NCBI RefSeq assembly: GCF_000963705.1
Contig: NZ_LAJY01000585.1
Span: 1-10,060, forward strand
Length of the DNA stretch: 10,060 nt
Reading direction: 5' to 3'
Source: Elstera litoralis
Lineage (GTDB): Bacteria; Pseudomonadota; Alphaproteobacteria; Elsterales; Elsteraceae
Shown: in pieces, positions 1-6,870 of the stretch
Numbering within the stretch: the stretch's first letter is position 1
Layout: every line of letters starts with the position of its first letter
The notes under the pieces: model-generated
Databases searched by the model: none
Told to the model about the DNA's origin: nothing
The model's input: only the letters and a program-made list of their open reading frames with translations
Made by a program: the position numbers and the translations under genes

Positions 1-1
1 C

Positions 2-607
2 CGCGATATGGCCAATAGCTTCAATATGCTGCGCGCGAATGATCTCATTTGGTCGTTCGTGGTGAATAACTACCTGCTCGGGAAAGACCCGTTCCCCTTC
101 GATCTGCTCTATTGGAACGGCGATTCCACGCGCATGCCCGCCGCCATGCATAGTTTCTACTTGCGCAAAATGTATCAGGAAAATCTTCTGGTCGAGCCGG
201 GCGGCATCGAACTCGACGGTGTGAAGATTGACCTGCGTAAAGTGAAGGTACCGACGCTGATCGTCTCGACGCGCGAAGATCATATCGCGCCGTGGAAAAG
301 CACTTACGCGGGCACGCAGCTTTACAGTGGGCCGGTGCAATTCCTGCTGGCAGGCTCCGGCCATATCGCCGGGATCGTCAATCCGCCCGCCGCGAATAAA
401 TACGCCCATTGGGTCCGCCCGGACTGCCCGCCGACGCCCGATGCGTGGTTGGAAGGGGCCGAACAGCGCCCCGGCTCCTGGTGGCCGACGTGGCGCGAGT
501 GGATCAGAGGCCATTCGGGGGCGGAAATTCCGGCCCGCACGCCGGGATCGGAAAAACATCCTGCTTTGGACGCGGCACCGGGAACCTATGTTAAAGTTCG
601 TTCTTAG
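2..607 (+). CDS. phaC: Class I poly(R)-hydroxyalkanoate synthase, C-terminal part (5' end outside window)
   Basis: This is the C-terminal third of an alpha/beta-hydrolase-fold polymerase that joins (R)-3-hydroxyacyl-CoA units into polyhydroxyalkanoate on the surface of cytoplasmic granules. The frame is open from the window edge, so the ATG at 8 is internal. Two of the three catalytic residues are visible: the Asp of STREDHIAPW (codon 278-280) and the His of AGSGHIAGIVNPP (codon 362-364). The catalytic Cys lies upstream of the window. Also typical of class I PhaC are the LLYWNGDSTRMP stretch near 100-170 and the Trp-rich end SWWPTWREWI. The stop at 605-607 lies inside the next gene, so the two overlap by 20 bases. 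Nothing suggests damage. The family call is firm; substrate chain length cannot be judged from this part. Confidence 0.95.
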   Translation, partial: RDMANSFNMLRANDLIWSFVVNNYLLGKDPFPFDLLYWNGDSTRMPAAMHSFYLRKMYQENLLVEPGGIELDGVKIDLRKVKVPTLIVSTREDHIAPWKSTYAGTQLYSGPVQFLLAGSGHIAGIVNPPAANKYAHWVRPDCPPTPDAWLEGAEQRPGSWWPTWREWIRGHSGAEIPARTPGSEKHPALDAAPGTYVKVRS

Positions 608-1397
608 TCTGGGGGTGGTGGCGGTCCTCATCGGCCCCGCCGCCGCCGCGCCGCAGCGGGTGGTTTCGACCAATCTCTGCGCCGATCAACTGGTCTTGGG
701 GCTCCTGCCGCGCGACCGCGTCGCCGCCGTCTCGCCGCTGGCGGCCGATCCGACGCTCTCGGCGGCGTTTGCGCAGGCGCGCGGGCTTCCCGTCGTGACG
801 CAGAGTGCCGAAGACGTGATCCGTCAGCGCCCCGATCTGGTGGTCGCCGGCAGTTTCCGCGAGCGCAAAGCGGCGGAAATCGTCGCCCGGCAGGGGATTG
901 CCGTCCACCGCCTGCCCTCGCCCGAAGGGTTGGACGCGACCGCCGCGATGATCCGTGCCCTCGCCGCCCGGCTAGAGGTGCCGGAGGCCGGGGAAGCAAT
1001 GGTCGCGCGCCTCACCGCCGATCTGGCCGACGCAAAAGCACGGACCGCCACCGTGCCGCAAACGGCGCTGATCTGGCGGCCCAACGGCTATACCTCCGGC
1101 GCTAAATCGGTCAGTGGTGAGATTCTAGAGGCGGTCGGTTATCGCAATCTCGCGGCAAGCCTGGGCGTTGTGCGCGGCGGAGCCGTCTCCGTCGAAGCGG
1201 TTCTGGCGGCAAAACCCGACGTGCTGGTGATCGACGATCACATGAACACTGCCACTTCGCGCGCCCAGGCTATCGTCACTCATCCCGCCCTCGCCGCCCT
1301 GGCCGCCGAACGCGTGCGCGTGCCGACTGCCGCCTGGATCTGCGCCGGGCCGAGCCTAGCGGCGGCGGCGCAGGCGCTGGTTCAGCATCGGCCCTAA
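588..1397 (+). CDS. BtuF-like periplasmic substrate-binding protein (cobalamin/Fe-siderophore type)
   Basis: A 269-residue secreted binding protein of the helical-backbone metal-receptor family (Pfam PF01497, which includes BtuF and FecB). The frame opens far upstream, but ATG 588 is the likely start: it gives a classic signal peptide with Lys3, a hydrophobic core and a probable cleavage after Ala21 (GPAAAA/PQ). The mature protein begins RVVSTNLCADQLVLGLL, the usual family opening. The C-terminal half has a VLAAKPDVLVIDD stretch and a Cys in WICAGPS near the end. The start overlaps phaC by 20 bases, and its TAA shares an A with the ATG of cobC (TAATG), so translation with cobC is probably coupled. 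Placement beside cobC and cbiB suggests a corrinoid ligand. No permease or ATPase gene is in the window, so the transporter partner is unknown. Family is confident, ligand inferred. Confidence 0.85.
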   Translation: MLKFVLSLGVVAVLIGPAAAAPQRVVSTNLCADQLVLGLLPRDRVAAVSPLAADPTLSAAFAQARGLPVVTQSAEDVIRQRPDLVVAGSFRERKAAEIVARQGIAVHRLPSPEGLDATAAMIRALAARLEVPEAGEAMVARLTADLADAKARTATVPQTALIWRPNGYTSGAKSVSGEILEAVGYRNLAASLGVVRGGAVSVEAVLAAKPDVLVIDDHMNTATSRAQAIVTHPALAALAAERVRVPTAAWICAGPSLAAAAQALVQHRP

Positions 1398-2357
1398 TGC
1401 TGCCCCCGGCGCTTCTCCATCACGGCGGCGATTTGGCCGCCGCCCGTGCCCAATGGCCCAAGTGCAGGGAGGCTGGCTCGATCTTTCGACCGGCATCAAT
1501 CCGTGGCCCTGGCACGCGCCGCCGCTACCGAAAAGCGCCCTCACTCGTCTGCCGACGCCCGCTGACCGCGCGGCCCTGCTGGAGGCAGCCCGCGCCGCCT
1601 ATCGCCTGCCGCCGGACGCCGGGCTTGCCGCTGTGCCGGGAACCGAAGCCGCCATTCATCTACTCCCGCGTTTGCTTCCGCCGGGGAAAACTTGCCTGCT
1701 GGGGCCGACCTATGGCGGCCATCGCGCCGGATGGGAAGCGGCAGGGCATGAAGTTTTCGAGGCAGAAACGCCAGCCGCCGCCGATGTGCTGGTCTTCTGC
1801 CGCCCGAATAACCCCACCGGCGATCTCTATCTGGAAATAGGCGAAGCCGCACTGGCCGAACGCTATCGGCTGATCGTCATCGACGAAGCCTATGCCGATA
1901 GCGCCGATCCCGAACCGCAAGCGGTGGTTCCTCGGATCGTGCGGCTGCGCTCCTTCGGCAAATTCTTCGGGCTGGCCGGGGTGCGGTTGGGGTTCGTTAC
2001 GGGCGATCCGACGATCACGGCCCCGCTGGAGACCCTGCTAGGGGCCTGGAGCCTCGGTGGCCCCGCCCTCGCTTGGGGGCGGTTGGCGCTGGAGGATCAG
2101 GCGTGGCAGCAACAAACCCGCCTGCGATTACGACGGGAAAGCGCGCTGCTGGCCGAAAGCCTAACGGCGGCGGGGCTGACGGTGATCGGCGAGACCGATT
2201 TTTTCTGCCTCACCGAAACCCCCGACGCCCACGATATCGCGGCACACTTGGGCCTGCGCGGAATTCTAGTGCGCGCCTTCGCCCATCGCCCGCAATGGCT
2301 GCGCCTCGGCCTGCCGCCCTCGGCAGCGGCGCGGCTGCGGTTGGTGACCGCGCTTAG
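1397..2357 (+). CDS. cobC: Threonine-phosphate decarboxylase-like CobC, frameshifted as sequenced
   Basis: A PLP-dependent fold-type I (HisC-like) enzyme. Characterised relatives make (R)-1-amino-2-propanol phosphate from threonine phosphate for the cobalamin nucleotide-loop arm. The CobC signature HHGGDLAAAR starts at ATG 1397, in a different frame from the rest of the protein (GWLDLSTGINPWPW onward, from about 1470). One base missing near the GGG at 1467-1469 would join them. The main body has the NNPTG motif (1807-1821), the DEAYAD motif (1882-1899) and the PLP-binding Lys in RSFGKFFGLAGVRLGF (codon 1960-1962). A second missing base near 2350 restores the stop TAG at 2355-2357; as sequenced, the frame runs to 2508 across cbiB as low-quality sequence. 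Corrected length is 320 residues, normal for CobC. A truncated product from ATG 1453 would lack the signature. Function is confident; intactness is uncertain. Confidence 0.88.
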
Positions 2358-3317
2358 GTCAGCGCGGCGGCCCCAAGTAACGGCGAGTACCACCGCCAGC
2401 GCCGCCGCCCACTGCATTACCCGTACCGCGCGCCGAATATCGGCAGCGGTTGCCTCACGCCGACCCGCCATATTCATCCAGGCGTCCGCGACGATCTCCG
2501 CCCCATAGCGGCGCGGCCCGGCGAGCGCGAGGCCCAAGGCCCCGGCCATCGCCGCTTCCGGCCATCCGGCATTGGGCGAGCGGTGACGGCGCGCATCCTC
2601 AAGCATCGCCCGCCCCGCCTGCCGCCCGTCGAACCCCAGCGTCAGCATCGCCACCAGGATAATCAGCGCCCCACTCAGCCGTGCCGGGATGAGGTTCACT
2701 AGATCATCGAGCCGCGCCGAGGCCCAACCGAAGGCGGCATAGCGCGGGCTGAGATGGCCCACCATACTATCGGCGGTATTGATGATTTTATAGCCGACGA
2801 TCCCGGGCAGGCCGAACAGCGCGAACCAGAACAGCGGCGCGACAAACCCATCGGAAAAATTCTCCGCCGCCGATTCCACCGCCGCCCGCGCTACCCCCGC
2901 ACTATCGAGCGATTCCGGGTCGCGCCCGACGATCTGCGATACCGCCGCCCGGCCCGCGTCCAAGGAAAGATCCAGCCCATCGGCCACCGCCCGCACATGA
3001 TCGGCCAGCGAGCGTTGCGCCAGCAGAATTGCACCGCCGAGCAGCGTTAGCCCCGCCCCGGCCCAGGGCGGGAGGAGCGCCAGCAGCAGCAGACTTCCGC
3101 CAACGCCCAACGCCAACCACAGCCCCAGCGCCAGCACACCCGCACTACGCCGAAGCACCGCGCCGCCGCGATTAAGCCCGCGTTCCGTCCCGGCGATCAG
3201 CCGACCAATCCACACGACCGGATGCGGCACCCGCCGCCATAGTCCCGGCGGATCGCCGACGATTGCATCTAAAATCGCGGCCAGAAGTAGAAGGAGGGGA
3301 AAGTAGGTGTCCGGCAT
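2354..3317 (-). CDS. cbiB: Adenosylcobinamide-phosphate synthase CbiB (CobD of aerobic nomenclature), 3' frameshift
   Basis: An integral membrane protein that amidates adenosylcobyric acid with aminopropanol (phosphate) in late cobalamin synthesis. Numbering from ATG 3317, family motifs are GDPP and PHPVVWIGR (21-39), ESAAENFSDGFVAPLFW (148-164), TADSMVGH (181-188), FGWASARLDD (196-205), HRSPNAGWPEAAMAGAL (245-261) and DAWMN near 278-282. Several hydrophobic segments lie between them, including residues 5-20 and 58-100. A TTG start at 3323 would add two residues; ATG 3317 is preferred, although no strong ribosome site precedes either. As sequenced, the frame runs to 2097 with an Arg-rich tail that mirrors cobC. 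Removing one base near 2375-2381 gives the ending LAVLGAAALT and a TAA at 2356-2354 that overlaps the cobC TAG. Corrected length is 320 residues, the usual family size. Convergent with cobC and complementary in pathway. Confidence 0.92.
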
Positions 3318-3382
3318 CGCCAAAATGTAATGCGCCGAGCTTCCGCCTGCACTGTCCTTTTGGTCTCACCCGCACTAGGTTT
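3318..3382. promoter_or_regulatory. Divergent intergenic gap between cbiB and the ribD-like gene
   Basis: These 65 bases separate two divergent starts and must hold the 5' signals for both, unless they lie inside the genes. I see only weak matches, such as TACATT (minus strand, just before the cbiB start) as a possible -10 without a good -35. The gap is too short for a cobalamin riboswitch (about 200 bases), and I do not see the conserved B12-box sequence. An AGG at 3377-3379 may serve as a weak ribosome site for the plus-strand gene. Confidence 0.25.
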
Positions 3383-4168
3383 ATGCACATGGATAGCCTC
3401 GCCGCCGCCGATGAGACCGAGTTTCCGCTAGCGCGCTGGACGGCGCTGCTGGAGCGGCACCGGCATTCGGCACCGCGCGGCATCGATCCCGCCTGTAGCC
3501 TGTCGCAGATTTTCGAACCGTTGCTCGGCACCGCGCCGCTGGTGATCGGCCAGTTAGGCCAGTCGCTCGATGGGCGCATCGCCACCCGAACCGGCCATTC
3601 CCATTATATCAACGGGGCTGCGGCCTTAACGCATCTGCACTGCCTGCGCGCGCTGGTCGATGGCGTGTTGGTCGGCGCGGGCACCGTTATTGCCGATGAT
3701 CCGCTGCTCACCGTCCGCCATGTGCCGGGCGGGCAACCGGCGCGGATTGTGCTCGATCCCAATGGCCGCGTGCCAAACAGTGCGCGGCTCTGGAACACAC
3801 CGGGGCGGCGCATCGTGCTCCAGCGCGGCACCACGGCGCGGCCTGCGGGCGTCGAAATTCTGCCGCTCCCCGGTGGGCCGGGCGATGCGATTGCGCCGAG
3901 CGCCCTTCTTGCGCTGCTGCGCACGGTCGGCATCAAGCGCCTCTTGGTGGAGGGGGGCGCGACGACGCTGTCGCATTTCCTCGCGGCAGGGATGCTCGAC
4001 CGGCTGCATCTGCTGATCGGCCCGCTCATTATCGGTTCGGGCCTGACCGGGCTGACGCTGCCGCCGATTGACCATCTGGACGGGGCCATCCGGCCCGTCA
4101 CCCGCGCCTACCCGCTGTGCGGCGGCGATGTTATCATCGATTGCGCTTTTCCGGAGAGACCCGAATGA
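3383..4168 (+). CDS. Stand-alone RibD C-terminal-domain (DHFR-fold) pteridine/pyrimidine reductase
   Basis: A 261-residue cytoplasmic NAD(P)H-dependent reductase of the RibD C-terminal family (PF01872), which reduces the ribosyl-amino-uracil intermediate of riboflavin synthesis or related pterin-like substrates. Visible motifs from ATG 3383 are IGQLGQSLDGRIAT (55-68), the HYING segment (74-78), the signature RALVDGVLVGAGTVIADDP (89-107), LTVR (109-112), and RLLVEGGATTLSHFL (186-200) followed by GPLIIGSG (213-220). There is no N-terminal cytidine-deaminase domain (no HAE or PCxxC motif), so it is not a bifunctional RibD; about 50 residues of other sequence precede the fold. ATG 3389 is an alternative start with better spacing from an AGG. 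Its stop overlaps the next start as ATGA. Given the pterin-synthase-like gene 2.5 kb away, a pterin-like substrate is at least as likely as the riboflavin one; this is inference. Confidence 0.85.
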   Translation: MHMDSLAAADETEFPLARWTALLERHRHSAPRGIDPACSLSQIFEPLLGTAPLVIGQLGQSLDGRIATRTGHSHYINGAAALTHLHCLRALVDGVLVGAGTVIADDPLLTVRHVPGGQPARIVLDPNGRVPNSARLWNTPGRRIVLQRGTTARPAGVEILPLPGGPGDAIAPSALLALLRTVGIKRLLVEGGATTLSHFLAAGMLDRLHLLIGPLIIGSGLTGLTLPPIDHLDGAIRPVTRAYPLCGGDVIIDCAFPERPE

Positions 4169-4692
4169 CCGACCGGTATCCCACCGCGCTGAGAATCATC
4201 CATTGGGGGATGGGGCTGCTGATCGTCCTCACGATTGCTCTCGGCCTCTTCATGGGGCGCGTCGAGCCCGGCGCGATGATGAATAGGCTGTTCGATCTGC
4301 ACCGCTCGTTCGGCATCCTTGTCTTGGGGCTGATTATTCTGCGCGCCTGGCTGCGTTGGCGCGGCCCGCTGCCCCCCGACGCGCCGGGAATGCCGCCGGT
4401 GCAGACCCTGGTCGTCAAAATCGTTCACTTGGGCTTTTATGCGATTCTGCTCGCCCTGCCCGTGCTCGGTTGGCTGGGCAGTTCCGCCTATGGCGCGCCG
4501 GTGATTTTCTTCGGTCAGATCACGCTGCCCGCGCTCATCGGCCCCGATAAGGCGCTGGCGGCGCAATTGTTCTTTCTGCACGAAGTCGGCGCTTTTACGC
4601 TGATCGGTCTGATTATCCTGCACGTCCTCGGCGTGCTCTATCATCAACTCGTACTGCGCGATGGGCTGCTGCACCGGATGGGGCCGTTTTAG
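4165..4692 (+). CDS. Cytochrome b561-family diheme membrane protein
   Basis: A 175-residue four-helix membrane protein of the bacterial cytochrome b561 family (PF01292, CybB-like), expected to hold two b hemes and pass electrons to or from quinone. Candidate axial His residues sit where the family has them: His13 (RIIHWGMG), His46 (DLHRSFG), His139 (FFLHEVGAF) and His153 (IILHVLGV). Hydrophobic helices cover about 13-30, 49-65, 88-106 and 141-160. ATG 4165 is chosen because it overlaps the upstream TGA (ATGA), has GGAGAG at 4153-4158 six bases before it, and gives the standard N terminus TDRYPTALRIIHW; the longer open frame from 4117 lies inside the ribD-like gene. The coupling to a reductase gene suggests, but does not prove, a redox link. 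Its TAG overlaps the stop of the convergent methyltransferase gene. Confidence 0.92.
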   Translation: MTDRYPTALRIIHWGMGLLIVLTIALGLFMGRVEPGAMMNRLFDLHRSFGILVLGLIILRAWLRWRGPLPPDAPGMPPVQTLVVKIVHLGFYAILLALPVLGWLGSSAYGAPVIFFGQITLPALIGPDKALAAQLFFLHEVGAFTLIGLIILHVLGVLYHQLVLRDGLLHRMGPF

Positions 4693-5459
4693 GCGGGCAG
4701 CGCCAGAACATCCTGATGGCCGACATAGCCGAAGCGGGTTTCCTGCTGCCGCACGGCGCGCCAACTATCCCCCTCCGGCACCGCGCCCGCAATCCCATCG
4801 ATCAGAGCCGATAGTAGGGCCGCCTGATCGGCGCCGATCTGCCAGGGTGTCGCGGCGGTGAAAACCCGGTAGCCGCGCGCTTCCAGCCCCGCCCGCATCG
4901 CTTGCGGCGCATCCGGGCCGAGCGCCGGGCCGCCGAAGCCTTTTTCGGACCGCTGGTGCCGATTGAACGCCGCCGTTATCGTCGCATCGCGGGGATGCGC
5001 AGGCTCCCAGCGCATCTCCCCATCATAGGATAGGGCGGCATAGAGCGGCAGCCGCTGCGCCGCCAGCGCATCGAGAAACTGGTCTAACCAGCCCGCCGAA
5101 ACGAGATCGAACAGCGCCGTTGCCGTGACCAGATCGGGGCGCGCGCCATCCAAGGGCAGCGGATCATCGACGAGATTGCGGTGCAGGCAGGTGACGGCGA
5201 GGCCGGGGTCTTCCCGCCGCAGGCCGTTCGCCCGGCACTCGGCTTCCCCAAGCAGGTCGGCATCGCCATCGACCAACACCCACGCGGTGCCGGAGGCGAG
5301 GTAGGGCCGCAGGGTTGCCAGCATCGCCCCAGTGCCACAGCCTAAATCGAGAATCCGGCGCGGCGTGAGAGCAGCCACCTGTTCCAGCAACCCCTTATCC
5401 CGCGCGGCCGCATCGGCGGGGGCGCGCAGATCGAGCCAATCGGCGGAAAAGCCGCTCAT
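4689..5459 (-). CDS. Class I SAM-dependent methyltransferase
   Basis: A 256-residue cytoplasmic methyltransferase with a Rossmann-like fold. Numbered from ATG 5459, motif I is RILDLGCGTGAML (35-47), which binds S-adenosylmethionine. The acidic residue after strand 2 lies in VLVDGD (61-66), and a post-I LVTATALFDLVS stretch follows. A NRHQRSEKGFGGPALGPDA segment in the C-terminal half looks distinctive, but I do not recognise its substrate meaning. A TTG two codons upstream (5465) is possible; ATG 5459 is preferred because the corrected end of the upstream glycosyltransferase gene overlaps it as ATGA. It is the last gene of the minus-strand operon, so its substrate is probably an intermediate or product of that pathway. 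Its TAA (4691-4689) overlaps the cytochrome b561 TAG. It reads as intact. Confidence 0.85.
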   Translation of the reverse strand: MSGFSADWLDLRAPADAAARDKGLLEQVAALTPRRILDLGCGTGAMLATLRPYLASGTAWVLVDGDADLLGEAECRANGLRREDPGLAVTCLHRNLVDDPLPLDGARPDLVTATALFDLVSAGWLDQFLDALAAQRLPLYAALSYDGEMRWEPAHPRDATITAAFNRHQRSEKGFGGPALGPDAPQAMRAGLEARGYRVFTAATPWQIGADQAALLSALIDGIAGAVPEGDSWRAVRQQETRFGYVGHQDVLALPA

Positions 5460-6472
5460 GCCCAAGCCCCCGCAACCGCAGCGGCGCTCCCAGCCAGGTG
5501 GGAAAATCGATCGCCCGCCCGGCGGCGGCGAGGCGCTCTGCGAGATCGGAATCGGTCAGCAATAGACGCATGTTTTCAGCAAGCGTGGCGGCGTCGGGCG
5601 TTGCCCGCAAAGCCGCCCCTTCCGGCAGCCAATCGCCGACTGCGCCGCCGATAGAGGCGACGGTTGGCAGGCCCGAGGCCAGAGCATCGGCCAAGGCCAT
5701 GCCGAACCCCTCGTAATGGGCGGCATGAACGTAGAAGGAGGCTTCAGCATAAGCGGTTTCCAGCGCGGGACCCGTCAGCGCGCCGGGGAGATGCACCCGA
5801 TCCGTCAGCCCCAACGCCGCAACCTGTGCCCGCAGCGCCGCCCCGGTTTCGGGCGAATGCGCATCCGAGCCGACGATCGTGGCGGTCCACGGCAGATCGC
5901 GCACCGCGTCCAGCGCCGTCACCAATCCATCGAAATTCTTGCGCGGGCTGATCGCCCCAACGGTGAGAATCATCGGCGGCGTGCGCGGTGCTGATCGGCG
6001 ATAGCGCGTTACCCCCGGCGGCGCGAGCAGGATTTTGTCGGCAGGAACCGCAAAACGCGCGGTCAGCGTCGCCCCCCGTCGCCCGGCTGGTGACGACAAC
6101 CAGTTCCGCCCGCGCCAAGGCCGCGCGCTCGCTGGCCTCAAGCTCAGCGCGCGCGCCGGATCGAGCCCGGTTTCAAGGCAGAGCGGATGATGGATCAGCG
6201 CCTGCCAACGTTTCCCCAGCCGGTCGAGCCACGCCCCCGGCAACACGGCGAAGGCCAAGCGTCGATCAAGATCGGCACCTCGGCGGGGACCGTCGCCAGC
6301 AGGGTTTCCGCCGCTGCAAGATCCGCCGGGCTCGGCGCGGGATAGCCCCCGGCAGGCTGATCGCCGCAACGTTCACCCCGGCGGCGGCCCATGCGCGCAA
6401 CAGCGCCGCATCGTAACGATAGCCGCCCGTCGGCTGATCGAGATCGCCGGGGTAAACGAAAACGGCCCTCAC
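5456..6472 (-). pseudogene. GT4-like glycosyltransferase, broken by five apparent single-base indels
   Basis: A GT-B-fold glycosyltransferase that would transfer a sugar from a nucleotide-sugar donor to an unknown acceptor. GTG 6472 is the likely start, overlapping the stop of the upstream gene (GTGA) and giving RAVFVYPGDLDQPTGGYRYD, a standard opening. Pieces in different frames join if bases are added near 6346-6350 (run of five C), 6260, 6145 and 5493, and one removed in the six-C run at 6072-6077. The rebuilt protein has 339 residues with LPGGYPAPSPADL, ILIDGLAFAVLPGAW, HHPLCLETGL, LARAELVVVTS, VGAISPRKNFDGLV and HYEGFGMALADALASGLP (the donor-binding ExxG region, with Asp in place of the usual second Glu). 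The rebuilt stop at 5458-5456 overlaps the methyltransferase ATG. As written, the longest frame (5395-6369) lacks the N terminus. No nonsense mutations are seen, so sequencing error is likelier than decay. Confidence 0.8.
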
Positions 6473-6870
6473 GCCAGCGCGCCTTCGTACCAAGCGCGGG
6501 CGATATGGGATTCCTCCAGGCTAACGCGGATTTTCGTAAGGCCGCCCGCGTGGGGGCCGAGGTCGCCCGCCTGCACCGCCGCGCACATTTGATCGAAAAT
6601 ATAGCGCGCCAGAAACTCGGTGGTGGTGATCTTGCCCGCAAGCTCCGGCACGCTGTCGAGGTTCTGATAGGTCAAGGGGCTAAGGATTTTCTTCAGCGCC
6701 ACCGAGGCAAGGCCAATATCGACCACTAGATTGTCCGCGTCCAACTCGGGGCGGAAAAAGGCGACATCGACGATAAAGGTCGCGCCGTGCAGCCCTTGCG
6801 CCGGGCCGAACACCGGGCGCGGCAGACTATGGGCGATCATCATATGGTCGCGAACTTCCAGCGCAAACAT
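6469..6870 (-). CDS. 6-pyruvoyl-tetrahydropterin synthase/QueD-like protein with altered active site
   Basis: A 133-residue protein with the T-fold layout of 6-pyruvoyl-tetrahydropterin synthases and QueD (PF01242), which act on dihydroneopterin triphosphate. The opening EVRDHMMIAHSL carries the first zinc-ligand-like His14. Where the family has HGH, this protein has HGA (His28, Ala30), and the catalytic Cys that normally precedes it is absent (GPAQGL). The usual catalytic DH of the LDHxxLN motif is also missing; the aligned stretch reads PLTYQNLDSVPEL. The pterin-anchoring Glu is kept in TTTEFLARYI (Glu85). ATG 6870 follows directly on the upstream TGA, with GGAAGGA about nine bases before it, and its own TGA overlaps the glycosyltransferase GTG. 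Fold and family are likely; ordinary PTPS or QueD activity is doubtful. Confidence 0.8.
   Translation of the reverse strand: MFALEVRDHMMIAHSLPRPVFGPAQGLHGATFIVDVAFFRPELDADNLVVDIGLASVALKKILSPLTYQNLDSVPELAGKITTTEFLARYIFDQMCAAVQAGDLGPHAGGLTKIRVSLEESHIARAWYEGALA

Noticed and set aside
327..587. N-terminal extension of the BtuF-like protein to an upstream ATG
   Set aside because: It overlaps phaC and would bury the signal peptide that begins at ATG 588.
2097..2353. A genuine long C-terminal tail on CbiB
   Set aside because: The tail is Arg/Ser-rich and mirrors cobC coding sequence; a one-base correction gives a normal 320-residue end.
3318..3382. Cobalamin riboswitch upstream of cbiB
   Set aside because: The gap is only 65 bases and I do not see the conserved B12-box sequence or the expected stems.
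4108..4764. A 218-codon minus-strand open frame opposite cytochrome b561
   Set aside because: Gln/Arg/His-rich antisense shadow of a well-supported membrane protein gene in GC-rich DNA.
6469..6870. Assignment as queD or folE-pathway PTPS by name
   Set aside because: The HGH motif, catalytic Cys and DH pair are not present, and no queuosine gene is nearby, so a specific symbol is not justified.
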